64,000 nucleotides of DNA from Atriophallophorus winterbourni (lineage: Eukaryota; Platyhelminthes; Trematoda; Plagiorchiida; Microphallidae). The first letter of the stretch is position 1. The number at the start of each line of letters is the position of its first letter. The notes beneath the pieces were generated by a model. The model did not search any database, was not told where the DNA came from, and saw only the letters and a program-made list of their open reading frames with translations. Of the stretch, positions 1 through 14,459 are shown in pieces. The position numbers and the translations under genes are program-made. The stretch is taken from the NCBI GenBank assembly GCA_013407085.1, contig JACCGJ010010759.1, forward strand, positions 1-64,000, in the 5' to 3' direction.

Positions 1-319
1 ATTCTTATTATTTAAGTCCACAAACTACAAACCTTCTGAACCAATTTGAGATCGACAATGTTTGAACCAATCAGAGCTGGCAATGCCTAATATTTCAGTC
101 CAAAAACTACAAACGTTTTGACCCAATCTAAGATCGATGATATTTGAACCAATCACTGCTAACAATGCTTATTATTTTAGTCTACAAACTACAAACCTTT
201 CGAACCAATTTGAGATCGACAATATTTGAACCAATCAGAGCTGACATTGCTTAATATTTCAGTACAAAAACTACAAAAGTTTTGACCCAATCTGAGATCG
301 ATATTATTTAAACCAATCA

Positions 320-1185
320 CAGCTGACATTGCTTAATATTTCAGTACAAAAACTACAAAAGTTTTGACCCAATCTGAGATCGATTTTATTTGAACCAATC
401 ACAGCTGACAATGCTTAGTATTTCATTTTAAAAACTACAAACGTTTTGAACCAATTTGAGATCGACAATATTTGAACCAATCAGAGCTGACAATGCTCAA
501 TATTTCAGTCCAAAAACTACAAACCTTTTGAACCAATCTGAGATCAACAATGTTTGAACAGATCACAGCTGTTAATCCTTAATATGTAAGTCCGAAAACT
601 ACGAACGATCTGCACCAATCTGAAATCGACAATGTTTGAACCACTCAGTGCTGATAATGCTATATATTTCAGTCCACAAACTACAAACGTTTCAAACCAA
701 TCTAAGATCGACAATATTCGGAACAAACAGAGCTTACAACGCTTAATATATCAGTCCAAAAAGTACAAACGATTTTAACCAATGTGAAATCGACAATGTT
801 CGAACCTATCAGAGCTGACAATGCTTAATATTCCAGTCCAAAACTACAAACCTTTCGAACCGATCTGGAATCGACAACGTTTGAACCAGTCAGAGCTGAC
901 AATTCTTATTATTTAAGTCCACAAACTACAAACCTTCTGAACCAATTTGAGATCGACAATGTTTAAACCAATCAGAGCTGGCAATGCCTAATATTTCAGT
1001 CCAAAAACTACAAACGTTTTGACCCAATCTAAGATCGATGATATTTGAACCAATCACTGCTAACAATGCTTAGTATTTCAGTCTAAAAACTACAAACTTT
1101 CTGAACCAATTTAAGATCGACAATATTTGAACAAATCAGAGCTGATATTGTCTAATATTTCAGTACAAAAACTGCAAAAGTTTTG
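320..1185 (+). repeat. Higher-order repeat copy A1 (shift of about 3,606 bp)
   Basis: This multi-monomer segment recurs at about 3,927-4,790 with the same order of monomer variants. Shared markers include cagtattt-like variants, the cattttaaaaactac variant near 425 and 4,032, and the attcttattatttaagtcc variant at 902 and 4,508. The shift is 3,606-3,607 bp, or 44 monomers. The first copy holds one extra monomer near 240-320. The attcttattatttaagtcc marker also occurs at base 1, so positions 1-180 are a further copy of 902-1,080 at a shift of 901 bp (11 monomers). Confidence 0.85.
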
Positions 1186-3926
1186 AACCAATTTGAGCCC
1201 ACCAATATTTGAACCAATCAAAGCTTGCAATGCTTAATATTTCAGTCTAAAGGGTACAAACGTTTTGACCCAATCTGAGATCGATAATGTTTGGATCAAT
1301 AAGAGCTGTTAATTCCTAATATTTTAGTCCGGGAACTACAAACAATTTGAACCAATCTGAGATCGACAATGTTTAAACCAATCAGTGCTGACAATGCCTA
1401 ATATTTCTGTTCAAAAACTACAAACGTTTTGAACCATTCTGAGATCGATAATATTTGAACTAATCACAGCGGGCAATGCTTGATATTTCAGTCTGAAAAC
1501 TACAAACGTTTTGAACCAATTTTAGATCGACAATATTTGAACCAATCAGAGCTGACATTGCCTAATATTTCAGTACAAAAACTACAAAGTGTTTGAACCA
1601 ATCTGAGATCGACAATGTTTGAACCAATCAGAGCTGACAATGCTTGATATTTCAGTCTGAAAACTACAAACGTTTCGAACTAATATGAAATCGATAATGT
1701 TTGAACCAATCAGAGCTGACATTAATTAGTATTTCAGTCCAAAAACAACAAACGTTCCAAACCAATCTGAGATCGACAATCTTTGAACAAATCAGAGCTG
1801 ACAATGCTCAATAATGCAGTCCAAAATCTACAAACGTTTTGAACCAATTTGAGACCGCCAATATTTGAACCCATCAGAGCTTGCAATGCTTAATATTTCA
1901 GTCTAGAGAGTACAAACGTTTTGAACCAATCTGAGATCCTTAATGTTTGAATCAATAAGAGCTGACAATTCCTAATATTTAAGTTCAAAAACTACAAACG
2001 ATCTAAACAAATCTGAGATCGACGATGTTTGAACCCATCACAGCTGAGAATGCATAAAATTTCAGCCCGAAAACTTCAAAATATTCGAACCAATTTGAGA
2101 TCGACAATTTTTGAACAAATCAGAGCTGACAATGATTAATAATTCAGTCCAAAAACTACAAACGTTCCAAACCAATCTGGGATCGACAATTTCCGACCAA
2201 ATCAGAGCTGACAAAGCCCAATAATTCAGTCTAAAAACTACAAACGTTTCGAACCAATTTGAGATCGACAATATTTGAACCAATCAGAGCTCGCAAAGCT
2301 TAATAGTTCAGTCTAAAGATTACAAACGTATTGAACCAATCTGAGATCGATAATGTTTGAATCAATAAGAGCTTTTAATTCTTAATATTTCATTTCGAAA
2401 ACTACAAACAATTTGAACCAATCTGAGATCGACAATGTTCAAACCAATCACAGCTGACAATGCCCAATATTTCAGTCCAAAAACTACAAACTTTCTGAAC
2501 CAATCTGGAATCGACAACGTTTGAACCAACCGGAACTGACAATGCTTATTATTTTAGTCTACAAACTACAAACCTTTCGAACCAATTTGAGATCGACAAT
2601 GTGTAAAAGAATCAGAGCTGTCAATGCCTAATATTCCTGTCCAAAAACTACAAAAGTTTAAATTCAATCTGAGATCGATATAATTTGAACCAATCACAGC
2701 TGAAAATGCTTGATATTTCAGTCTAAAAACAACAAACGTTTTGAACCAATTTAAGATCGACAATATTCAAACCAATCGAAACTGACATTGCCTAATATTT
2801 CAGTACAAAAACTACAAACGTTTTGAACCAATCGGAGATCGACAATGTTTGAACCAATCAGAGGTGACAAGGCTTATTATTTCAGTCTATTTACTACAAA
2901 CATTTTAACCAATATGAGATCGATGATGTTTGAACCAATCAGAGCTGACAAGCATTATTATGTTAGTCTACAAACTACAAAGCTTTTGAACCAATTTGAG
3001 ATCGATGATGTGTAAAAGAATCAGAGCTGTCAAAGCCTGATATTTCTGTCCAAAAACTACAAAAGTTTGAATTCAATCTGAGATCGACAATGTTTTAACC
3101 AATCACACCTGACAATGCTTTATATTTCAGTTCAAAAACGACAAACGTTTTGAACCAAATTTAAGACCGACAATATTTGAACTAATCTGAGCTGACAATG
3201 CTTATTATTTCAGTCTATTGACTACAAACGTTTTAACCAAAACGAGATCGATAATGTTTGAACCAATCAGAGCTGACATTACTTAGTGTTTCAGTCCAAA
3301 AACTATGAACGTTTTGAACCAATCTGAGATCGATAATGTTTAAACCGATCAAAACTGTTAATTCCTAATATTTTAGTCCGAAAACTACAAACGATTTAAA
3401 CCAATCTGAGATCGACGATCTTTAGAACAATCACACCTGACAATGCTTGATATTTCAGTCCGAAAACTACAAACGTTTTGAACCAATTTGAGATCGATAA
3501 TGTTTGAACCAATCAGAGCCAACAATGCTTAATATTTCAGACCAAAAACTACAAACGATTTTAACCAATCTGAAATCGACAATTTTTTGAACCAATCAGA
3601 ACTGACAATGCTTAATATTCCAGTCCAAATACTACAATTCTCTAATCCAATCTGGAATCGACAACGTTGGAAACAATCAGAGCTGACAATGCTTATTATT
3701 TTAGTCTACAAACTATTAACCTTTTGAACCAATTTGAGATCGACAATATGTAAACAAATCAGAGCTGTCAATGCCTAAAATTTCAGTCCAAAAACTACAA
3801 ACGATTGAATTTAATCTGAGATCCATATAATTTAAACCAATAACAGCTGACAATGCTTTTCATTTCAGTCTAAAAACTACAAACGTTTCGAACCAAACTT
3901 GAGATCGACAATATTTGAACCAATCA

Positions 3927-4790
3927 GAGCTGACATTGCTTAATATTTCAGTACAAAAACTACAAAAGTTTTGACCCAATCTGAGATCGATATTATTTGA
4001 ACCAATCACAGCTGACAATGCTTAGTATTTCATTTTAAAAACTACAAACGTTTTGAACCAATTTGAGATCGACAAAATTTGAACCAATCAGAGCTGACAA
4101 TGCTCAATATTTCAGTCCAAAAACTACAAACGTTTTGAACCAATCTGAGATCAACAATGTTTGAACAGATCAGAGCTGTTAATCCTTAATATGTAAGTCC
4201 GAAAACTACGAACGATCTGCACCAATCTGAAATCGACAATGTTGGAACCACTCAGAGCTGATAATGCTATATATTTCAGTCCACAAACTACAAACGTTTC
4301 AAACCAATCTAAGATCGACAATATTCGGAACAAACAGAGCTCACAATGCTTAATATATCAGTCCAAAAAGTACAAACGATTTTACCAATGTGAAATCGAC
4401 AATGTTCGAACCTATCAGAGCTGACAATGCTTAATATATCAGTCCAAAACTACAAACCTTTCGAACCGATCTGGAATCGACAACGTTTGAACCAGTCAGA
4501 GCTGAAAATTCTTATTATTTAAGTCCACAAACTACAAACCTTCTGAACCAATTTGAAATCGACCATTTTCTGAACCAATCAGAGCTGACAATGCCTAATA
4601 TTTCGGTCCAAAAACTACAAACGTTTTGACCCAATCTAAGATCGATGATATTTGAACCAATCACTGCTAACAATGCTCAGTATTTCAGTCTAAAAACTAC
4701 AAACGTTCTGAACCAATTTAAGATCGACAATATTTGAACAAATCAGAGCTGATATTGTCTAATATTTCAGTACAAAAACTACAAAAGTTT
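3927..4790 (+). repeat. Higher-order repeat copy A2
   Basis: This is the second copy of the 320-1,185 segment. It differs only by scattered substitutions and single-base changes, whereas adjacent monomers differ far more. Its right end is itself duplicated: the variant agatcgatgatatttgaacc occurs near 4,638 and again near 4,965. This gives a tandem four-monomer unit of about 327 bp (about 4,620-5,150). The nesting shows at least two rounds of duplication. Confidence 0.8.
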
Positions 4791-7109
4791 TTAACCAATA
4801 TGAGATCGATAATGCTTGAACCAATCAGAGCTGACATTACTTAGTATTTCAGTCTAAAAACCACAAACGTTTTAAACCAATCTGGGATCGACAATCTTTG
4901 AACAAATCACAGCTGACAATGCTCAATATTTCAGACAAAAACTACAAACGTTTTGGATCAATCTAAGATCGATGATATTTGAACCAATCACTGCTAACAA
5001 TGCTTAGTATTTCAGTCTAAAAATTACAAACGGTCTGAACCAATTCAAGATCGACAATATTTGAACAAATCAGAGCTGATATTGTCTAATATTTCAGTAC
5101 AAAAACTACAAAAGTTTTTGACCAATATGAGATCGATAATGCTTGAACCAATCAGAGCTGACATTACTTAGTATTTCAGTCCAAAAACTACAAATGTTTT
5201 AAACCAATCTGGAATCGACAACATTTGCACCAATCAGAGCTGACACTGCTTATCAATTCAAGATGAAAACTACGTACGTTTCGAACAAATTTGAGATCGA
5301 CAATATTTGAACCAATCAAAGCTGACATTGCCCAATATTTCAGTACAAAAACTACAATCGTTTTGGACCAATCTGAGATCGACAATGTTTAAACCAATCA
5401 GAGCTGACAATGCCTAATATTTCAGTACAAAACTACAAACCTTTTAAACCAATCTGGAATCGACAACGTTTGCACCAATCAGAGCTGACAATGCTTCTCA
5501 TTTTAGTCCACAAACAACAAACTTTTGAACCAATTTGAGATCGACAATTTTTAAACTAATCAAAGTTGACAAAGCCTAATATTTCAGTCTAAAAACTACA
5601 AACGTTTTCAACCAATCTGAGATCGACAATATTCGAATCAATCACAGCTGACAATGCTTAACTATTTCAGTTTAAAAACTGCAAAAGTTTCGAACCAATT
5701 TCACATCGTTGATGTTTGAACCAATCAGAGCTGACAACGATCAATAATTCACTCTAAAAACTACAAAAGTTTTAAACCAATCTGAGATCGACAATGTTTA
5801 AACCAATCAGAGCTGAAAATGCCTAATATTTCAGTACAAAACTACAAACGTTTCGAACCAATCTGAGATCGACAAGGTTTGAACCAATCAGAGCTGAGAA
5901 TGCTTAATATTTCAGTCTGAAGACTACAAACGTAATGAACCAATATGAGATCGATAATGTTTGAACCAATCAGAGCTGACTTAACTTAGAATTTCAGTCC
6001 GAAAACTACAAACTCTCTGAACCAATCTGGAATCAACAACGTTCGAAACAATCAGAGCTGACAATGCTTATTATTTTAGTCTACACACTAAAAACATTTT
6101 GAACCAATTTGAGATCGACAATGTTTGAACCAATCAGAGCTGTCAATGCCTAAAATTTCAGTCTAAAAACTACAAACGTTCAAATTCAATCTGAAATCGA
6201 TATAATTTGAACCAATCACAGCTGACAATGCTTATTATTCCAGTTTAAAATCGCAAACGTTTTGAACCAATTTGCGATCGACAATATTTGAACCAGTCTA
6301 AGCTGACATTGCCATATATTTCAGTACAAGAACTATAAACGTTTTGAACCAATCTGAGATCGACAATGTTTGAACCAATCAGAGCTGACAATGCTCAATA
6401 ATCCAGTCCAGAAACAACAAACGGTTTGAACCAATCTGAGATCGATGATGTTTTTACCAATCAGTGCTGTTAATCCTTAATATTTTAGGCCGGAAACTAC
6501 AAACGATTTGAATCAATCTGAGGTCGATATTGTTCAAACCAATCACAGATTACAATGCCCAATATTTCAGTCCGAAAACTACAAACGTTTTTAACCCATC
6601 GGAAATCGATAATGTTTGAACCAATCAGAGCTGACAATGCTTGATATTTTAGCCCGAAAACTACAAACATTTTGAACCAATCTGAGATCGACAATGTTTG
6701 AACTAATCTAAACTGACAATGCTTATTATTTGAGTCCACAAACTACAAACGTTCTGAACCAAACTCAGATCGACTTTTTTCGAACAAATCAAAGCTGACA
6801 ATGCTCAATATTTCAATTGAAGATCTACAAACATTTTGAACCAATCTGAGATCGTTAATGTTCAACCCAATCAGAGTTGAAAGGCCTAATATTTTCGTCC
6901 AAAAACTACAAACGTTTTGAACCAATCTGAGATCGATAATATTCGAACCAATCTGAGCTGACAATGTTTGATATTTCAGTCTAAAATACTACGAATGATT
7001 TCAACCAATCTGAGATCAACAATGTTTGAACCAATCAGAGCTGACAATGCTTAATATTCGAATTCAAAAACTACATACGTTTTCAACCATTCTGAGATCG
7101 ACAATGTTT

Positions 7110-10100
7110 GAACCAATCAGAGCTGACATTACTTAATATTTCAGTCCAAAAACTACAAACCTTTTGAACCAATCTGGAATCGAACACGTTTGAACCAATC
7201 AGAGCTGACAATGCTTCTCATTTTAGTCAGCAAACAACAAACTTTCGAACCAATTTGAGATCGACAATTTTTGAAACAATCAGAGTTGACAATGCCTCAT
7301 ATTTCAGAATAAAAACTACAAACGTTTTGAACCAATCTGAGATCGACAATATTTGAATCAATCACAGGTGACAATGCTCAATAATTCACTCTTAAAACTA
7401 CAAACATTTTCGAACCGATTAGAGATTTATAATGTTTGAACCAATCAGAGCTGTTAATCCTTTATATTTTAGTCCGAAAACTACAAACGATTCAAACCAA
7501 TCTGAGATCGACAATGTTTGAACCAATCACAGATGACAATGCCCAATATTTCAGTCCGAAAACTACAAACGTTTCGAACCAATCTGAAATCGATTATGTT
7601 TGAACAAATCACAGCTGACAATGCCTAATATTTCAGTCCGGAAACTACAAACGATTCGAACCAATTTGAGATCGACAATGTTCGAACCAATCAGAGCTGA
7701 CAATGCTCAATATTTCAGTCCGGAAGCAATAAACGTTTCGAACGAATCTGAGGTCGACAATGTTTGAACAAATCAATGGTGCCAATACTTAATATTTCAG
7801 CCCAAAAACTACAAAAGTTTTAAACCAATCTGAGATCGACAATGTTTGAACCAATCTGAGCTGACAATGCTTATTATTTGAATCCACAAACTACAAACGT
7901 TCTAAACCAATCTCAGATCGACATTTTTCGAACAAATCAGAGCTGACAATGCTCAATATCTCAGTTCGAAATCTAAAAACGTTTTAAACCAATCTGATAT
8001 CGACAATGTTTGAACCAAACAGAGCTGACAATGCTCAAAATTTAGTCAAAAAACTACAATCCTTTCGAACCAATCTTAGATCGACAATGTTTGAACCAAT
8101 CAGAGCTGACATTACTTAATATTTCAGTCCAAAAACTACAAACCTTTTGAACCAATCTGGAATCGAACACGTTTGAACCAATCAGAGCTGACAATGCTTC
8201 TCATATTAGTCCACAAACAACAAACTTAAGAACCAATTTGAGATCGACAATTTCTGAAACAATCAGAGTTGACAATGCCTCATATTTCAGTCCAAAAACT
8301 ACAAACGTTTTGAACCAATCTGAAATCGACAATATTTGGATCAATCACAGCTGACCATGCTCAATAATTCACTCTTAAAACTACAAACATTTTCGAACCA
8401 ATTAGAGATTTATAATGTTTGAACCAATCAGAGCTGTTAATCCTTTATATTTTAGTCCGAAAACTACAAACGATTCAAACCAATCTGAGATCGACAATGT
8501 TCGAACCAATCAGAGCTGATAATGCTAAATATTTCAGTCCGGAAGCTATAAACGTTTCGAACCAATCTGAGATCGACGATGTTTGAACAAATCAATGGTG
8601 CCAATACTTAATATTTCAGCCCAAAAACTACGAACGTCTCGAACCAATTTGATATCGACAATGTTCTAACCAATCAGAGCTGATAATGCCTATTAATTGA
8701 GTCCACAAACTGCAACGTTCTGAACTAATCTCAGATCGACATTGTTAGAACAAATCAGAGCTGACAATGCTCAATATTTCAGTTCGAAATCTACAATCCT
8801 TTCGAACCAATCCGAGATCGACAATGTTTGAACCAATCAGAGCTGTAAATTCTCATTATTCTAGTTCACAAAATACAAACGTTTTGAACCAATTTGAGAT
8901 CGACAAAATTTGAACCAATCAGAGGTGACAATGCCTTATATTTCAGCTCACAAATTACAAACGTTTTCAACCAATATGAGATCGACAAAGTTTGAACCAA
9001 TCACAGCTGCTAATACTCCAAATTTCAGTCCAAAAACTACAAACGTTTGAAACCAATCTGGAACCGAAAACGTTTAAACCAATCCGAACTGACAATGCTT
9101 ATTATTTTAGTCCACATACTACAAACCTTTCGAACAAATTTGAGATCGATAACATTTAAACCAATAAGAGCTGACAATGCTTACTATTTCAGTCCAAAAA
9201 CTTCAAACATTTTATACAAATCTGAGTTCGACAACATTTGAACCAATCACAGCTGACGATGCTTGATATTTCAAAGTAAAAACTACAAACCTTTTAAACC
9301 AATCGGAAATCGATAATGTTTGAACCAATCAGAGCTGACAATGCTTAATATTTCAGCCCAAAAACTACAAAAGTTTTAAACCAATCTGAGATCGACAATG
9401 TTTGAACCAATCTGAGCTGACAATGCTTATTATTTGAGTCCACAAACTACAAACGTTCTAAACCAATCTCAGATCGACATTTTTCGAACAAATCAGAGCT
9501 GACAATGCTCAATATTTCAATTGAAGACCTACAAACATTTTGAAATAATCTGAGATCGATAATGTTTAACCCAATCAGAGTTGTAAAGGCCCATTATTTT
9601 CGTTCAAAAACTACAAACGTTTTGAACCAATCTGAGATCGATAATATTCGAACCAATCTGAGCTGCCAATGTTTAATATTTCAGTCTAAAAAACTACGAA
9701 TGATTTTAACCAATCTGAGATCAACGATGTTTGAACCAATCAGAGCTGACAATGCTTTAAATTCAAGTTCAAAAACTACATACGTTTTCAACCATTCTGA
9801 GATCGACAATGTTTTAACCAATCAGAGCCGACATTACTTAATAATTCAGTCGAAAAACTACAAACCATTCCAACCAATCTGGAATCGACAACGTTCGAAC
9901 CAATCAGAGCTGACAATGCTTCTCAATTTAGTTTACAAACAACAAACTTTTGAACCAATTTGAGATCGACAATTTTTGAAACAATCAGAGTTGACAATGC
10001 CTAATATTTCAGTCCAAAAACTACAAACGTTTTGAACCAATCTGAGATCGACAATATTTGAATCAATCATAGCTGACAATGCTCGATAATTCACTCTTAA

Positions 10101-10240
10101 AACTACAAACATTTTTGAACCAATCAGAGCAGTTAATCCTTTATATTTTAGTCCGAGAACTACAAACGATTCAAACCAATCTGAGATCGACAATGTTTGA
10201 ACCAATCACAGATGACAATGCCCAATATTTCAGTCCGAAA
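7110..10240 (+). repeat. Higher-order repeat, 983-bp and 1,722-bp spacings
   Basis: A run of monomers carrying the variants gctgacattacttaatattt, ggaatcgaacacgtttgaac and cttctcattttagtc begins at 7,122. It recurs at 8,105 (983 bp, 12 monomers) and, more diverged, at 9,827 (1,722 bp, 21 monomers). A separate marker, caatatttcaattgaaga, occurs at 6,806 and 9,510 (2,704 bp, about 33 monomers). The block is therefore a mosaic of overlapping segmental duplications whose lengths are whole numbers of monomers. Confidence 0.8.
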
Positions 10241-11459
10241 ACTACAAACGTTTCGAACCAATCTGAGATCGACAATGTTTTAACTAATCAGAGCTGATAA
10301 TGCCTAATATTTGAGTCCACAAACTGCAAACGTTCTGAACCAATATCAGATCGACATTGTTCGAACAAATGAGAGCTGACAATGCTCAATATTTCAGTTC
10401 AAAATCTACAAACGTTTTAAACCAATCTGATATCGACAATGTTTAAACCAAACAGAGGTGACAATGCTCAAAATTTAGTCCAAAAACTACAATCCTTTCG
10501 AACCAACCTGAGATCGACAATGTTCGAACAGTCCACAAACTACAAACCTTTCGAACAAATTTGAGATCGATAACGTTTAAACCAATCAGAGCTGACAATG
10601 CTCACTATTTCAGTCCAAAAACTTCAAACGTTTCATACAAATCTGAGGTCGACAATATTTGAACCAACCACAGCTGACAATGCTTGATATTTCAAAGTAA
10701 AAACTACAAACCTTTTGAACCAATTTGAGATCGACAATATTTGAGCCAATCAGAGCTGACATTGCCTAATATTTCTGTACAAGAATTACAAACGTTTTGA
10801 ACCTATCTGAGATCGACAATGTTTGAACCAATAAGAGCTGACAATGCTCAATATTTCAGTCTGAAGTATACAAACGTTTCGAACCAATCTGAGGTCGACA
10901 ATTTTTAAACCAATCAGAGCTAAAAATGCTCAATATTTTAGTTCAAAACTACAATCGTGTGTAACCAATGTGAGATGGACAATGTTCAAACAAATAAGAG
11001 CTGACAATACCTAATATTTCAGTCTAAAAAAATAAAAACGTTTTGAACCTATCTGAAATCGATGATGTTTTAACCAATCAGAGCTGTTAATCCTTGATAT
11101 TGTAGTCGGAAAACTACAAACGACTTGATCCAATCTGAGATCAACAATGTTCAAACCAATCACAGCTGACAATGCGTAATATCTTAGTTCAAAATCACAA
11201 TCGTTTGCAACCAATGTTTTAACCATTCTGAGCTGACAATGCTCATTATTTTAGTGCACAAAATACAAACGTTTTACACCAATCTGAGATCGACAATGTT
11301 TGAACGAATCAGAGGTGACATCGTCCAATATTTCAGTCCAAAAACTACAAACGTTTTGAACCAATCTGAAATCGATAATTTTTGAACATATCAGAGCTAA
11401 CGATTCTCAATATTTGAGTGCAAAAACTTCAAACGATTTGAACCAATCTGAAATCGACA

Positions 11460-13160
11460 ATGTTTGAACCAATCAGAGCTGACAATGCTTGTTATTTCAG
11501 TCCAAAACCTACAAACCTTTTGAATCAATCTGTAATCGACAATGTTTCAACCAATCAGAGCTGACAATGCTTATTATTCTCGTCCCCACACTACAAACGT
11601 TTCAAAACAATCTGAGATCCACAATAATTGAACCAATCCGAACAGATAATGCTTATTATTCTAGTCCACAAACAACAAACGATGTGAACCAATCTGATAT
11701 CCACAATGTTTGAACCAATACAAGCTTAAAATGCGCAATATTTCAGTCCAAAGACTACAAATCTTCTGAACCAATCTGAGATCGATAATGTTTTAACGAA
11801 TCAGAGCTGACAATGCTCAGTATTTCAGTCTAAAAAATACAAACGATTTGAAACAATCTGAGATCGACAACGTTTGAATAAATCAGAGCTGACAATGCTT
11901 AACAAATCAGTTCAAAAACGACATACGTATCAACCATTCTGAGATCGACAATGTGTAAACCAAACAGAGCTGACAATGCCTTATATTTGAGTCCAAAAAC
12001 TACAAACGTTTCGAAACAATTTGAGATCGACAACGTTCGAAATAATCAGAGGTGACAGTGCTTAATATTCCAGCCCACAAATTACAGACGTTTTGAACAA
12101 ATCTGAAATTGACAATGTTTGCACCAATCACAGCTGACATTGCTTAATATTTCAGTCTAAAAACCACGAACGTTTTGAACCAATCTCGGATCGACAATGT
12201 TTGAACCAATCAGAGGTGACAATGCTCAATACTTCAGTCCGAAAACTACAAAACTTTTGAATCAAAATAAGATCGAAAATGTTTAAATCAATCATAGCTG
12301 ACAAAGCTCAATATCGAAGTCTGAAAACTACAAAACGTTTGGACCGATCTGAGATCCGAAATGTTCGAAACAATCAGCGCTGGCAATGCCTAATATTTCG
12401 GTCGAAAAACTATAAACGTTTCATTCCAATCTGAGATCGACAATGTTTGAACCAATCAGAGCTAACAAGGCTTATTATATCAGTCTAAAAACTACAAACC
12501 TTCCGAAACAATCTGTAATCGACAACGTTTGAACCAATCAGAGCTGACAATGCCTATTATTATCGTCCCCACACTACAAACGTTTCAAAACAATCTGAGA
12601 TCCACAATGTTTGAACCAATCCGAGCAGATAATGCTTATTATTCTAGTCCACAAACAACAAACGATTTGAACCAATCTGAGATCGACAATGTTTAAACAA
12701 ATCACAGCTGGACAATGCCCAATATTTCAGTCCAAAGACTACAAACGTTCTGAACCAATCTGAGATCGATAATGTTTTAACGAATCAGAGCTGACAATGC
12801 TCAGTATTTCAGTCCAAAAAAATACAAACGATTTGAAACAATCTAAGATCGACAACGTTTGAATAAATCAGAGCTGACAATGCTTAACAAATCAGTTCAA
12901 AAACGACATACGTATCAACCATTCTGAGATCGACAATGTGTAAACCAAACAGAGCTGACAATGACTTATATTTGACTCTGAAAACTACAAACGTTTCGAA
13001 ACAATTTGAGATCGACAACGTTTGAAATAATCAGAGGTGACAGTGCTTAATATTTTAGCCCACAAATTACAAACGTTTCGATCAAATCTGAAATTGACAA
13101 TGTTTGAACCAATCACAGCTGACATTGCTTGATATTTCAGTCTAAAAACCACAAACGTTT
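11460..13160 (+). repeat. Higher-order repeat copy B1 (shift of about 3.0 kb)
   Basis: The unusual variant cgtccccacactacaaacg starts at 11,581 and 12,564. The same pair recurs at 14,581 and 15,565. The within-pair spacing is 983-984 bp (12 monomers) and the between-pair spacing is 3,000-3,001 bp. Other shared variants run along the block, such as the cgaagtccgaaaactac type near 12,315 and 15,318 and the cttaacaaatcagttcaaaa type. The duplication therefore covers at least 1.7 kb. Confidence 0.85.
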
Positions 13161-14459
13161 TGAACCAATCAGAGTTGACAATGCTTTTTATTTCAGTTTA
13201 AATACTACAAACCTTCTGAACCAATCTGTAATTGACAACGTTTGAACCAATCAGAGCTGCCAATGCTTATTATTCTCGTCCCCGAACTACGAACATTTTG
13301 AACTTATCTGAGATGGACAATGTTTGAACCAATCAGAGCAGACAAAGTTTAATATTTTAGTCCGAAAATACAAACGTTCTTAAGCACTCTCAGATCGACA
13401 ATGTTTGAACAAATCAGACCTGACAATGCCCAATATTACAGTCCAGGAACTACAAACGTTTTGAACCAATTTGAGATCGAAAATGTTTGAACCAATCATA
13501 GCCGACAATGCTTGATATTTCAGTCCACAAAATACAAAAGTTTTGAACTAATCTGAGATCGACAATGTTTGAACCAATCCTAGCCGACAATGCTGGATAT
13601 TTTATTCCGGAACTAAAAACCTCTTGAAGCAATATAAGATCGACACTGATTAAACCAGTTACAGGTGACAATGCTTGATACTTCAGTCCGAAAACTACAA
13701 AACTTTTGAATCAATATAAGATCGAAAATGTTTAAACCAATCATAGCTGACAAAGCTTAATATCGAAGTCCGAAAACTACAAACCTTTTGAACCGATCTG
13801 AGATCCGGAATGTTTGAAACAATCAGCGCTATCAATGCCTAATATTTCGGTCGGAAAACTATTAACTTTTCAATCCAATCTGAGATCGACAATGATCAAA
13901 CCAATCAGAGCTGAGAATGCTTATTGTTCCAGTCCAAAAATTACAAACGTTTCGCACCAATCTGAGATGGACAATGTTTGAACCAATCAGAGCAGACAAT
14001 GCCTAATATTTTAGTCCAAAACTACAAAAGTTTTTTACCAATCATAGATCGACAATGTTTGAACCAATCACAGCTGACATTGCCTAATATTTCATACTAA
14101 AAACCACGAACGTTTCGAACCAATCTGAGATTTACAATGTTTGAACTAATCAGAGGTGACAATGCTTATTATTTCAGTTCAAATACTACAAACCTTCTTA
14201 ACCAATCTGTAATGGACAACGTTTGAACCAATCAGAGCTGACAATGCATATTATTCTCCTCCCCAAACTATGAACATTCTGAACCAACCTGAGATCTACA
14301 ATGTTTGAACCAATCAGAGAAAACTTGATAATCCGGTCCAGAAAAAACAAACGTTTCAAACCAATCTGAGATCGACAATGTTTAAACCAATGGGTGCTGA
14401 CAATGCCTAATAATTCACTCAAAAAACCACAAACGTTTTGAACTAATCTGAGATGGACA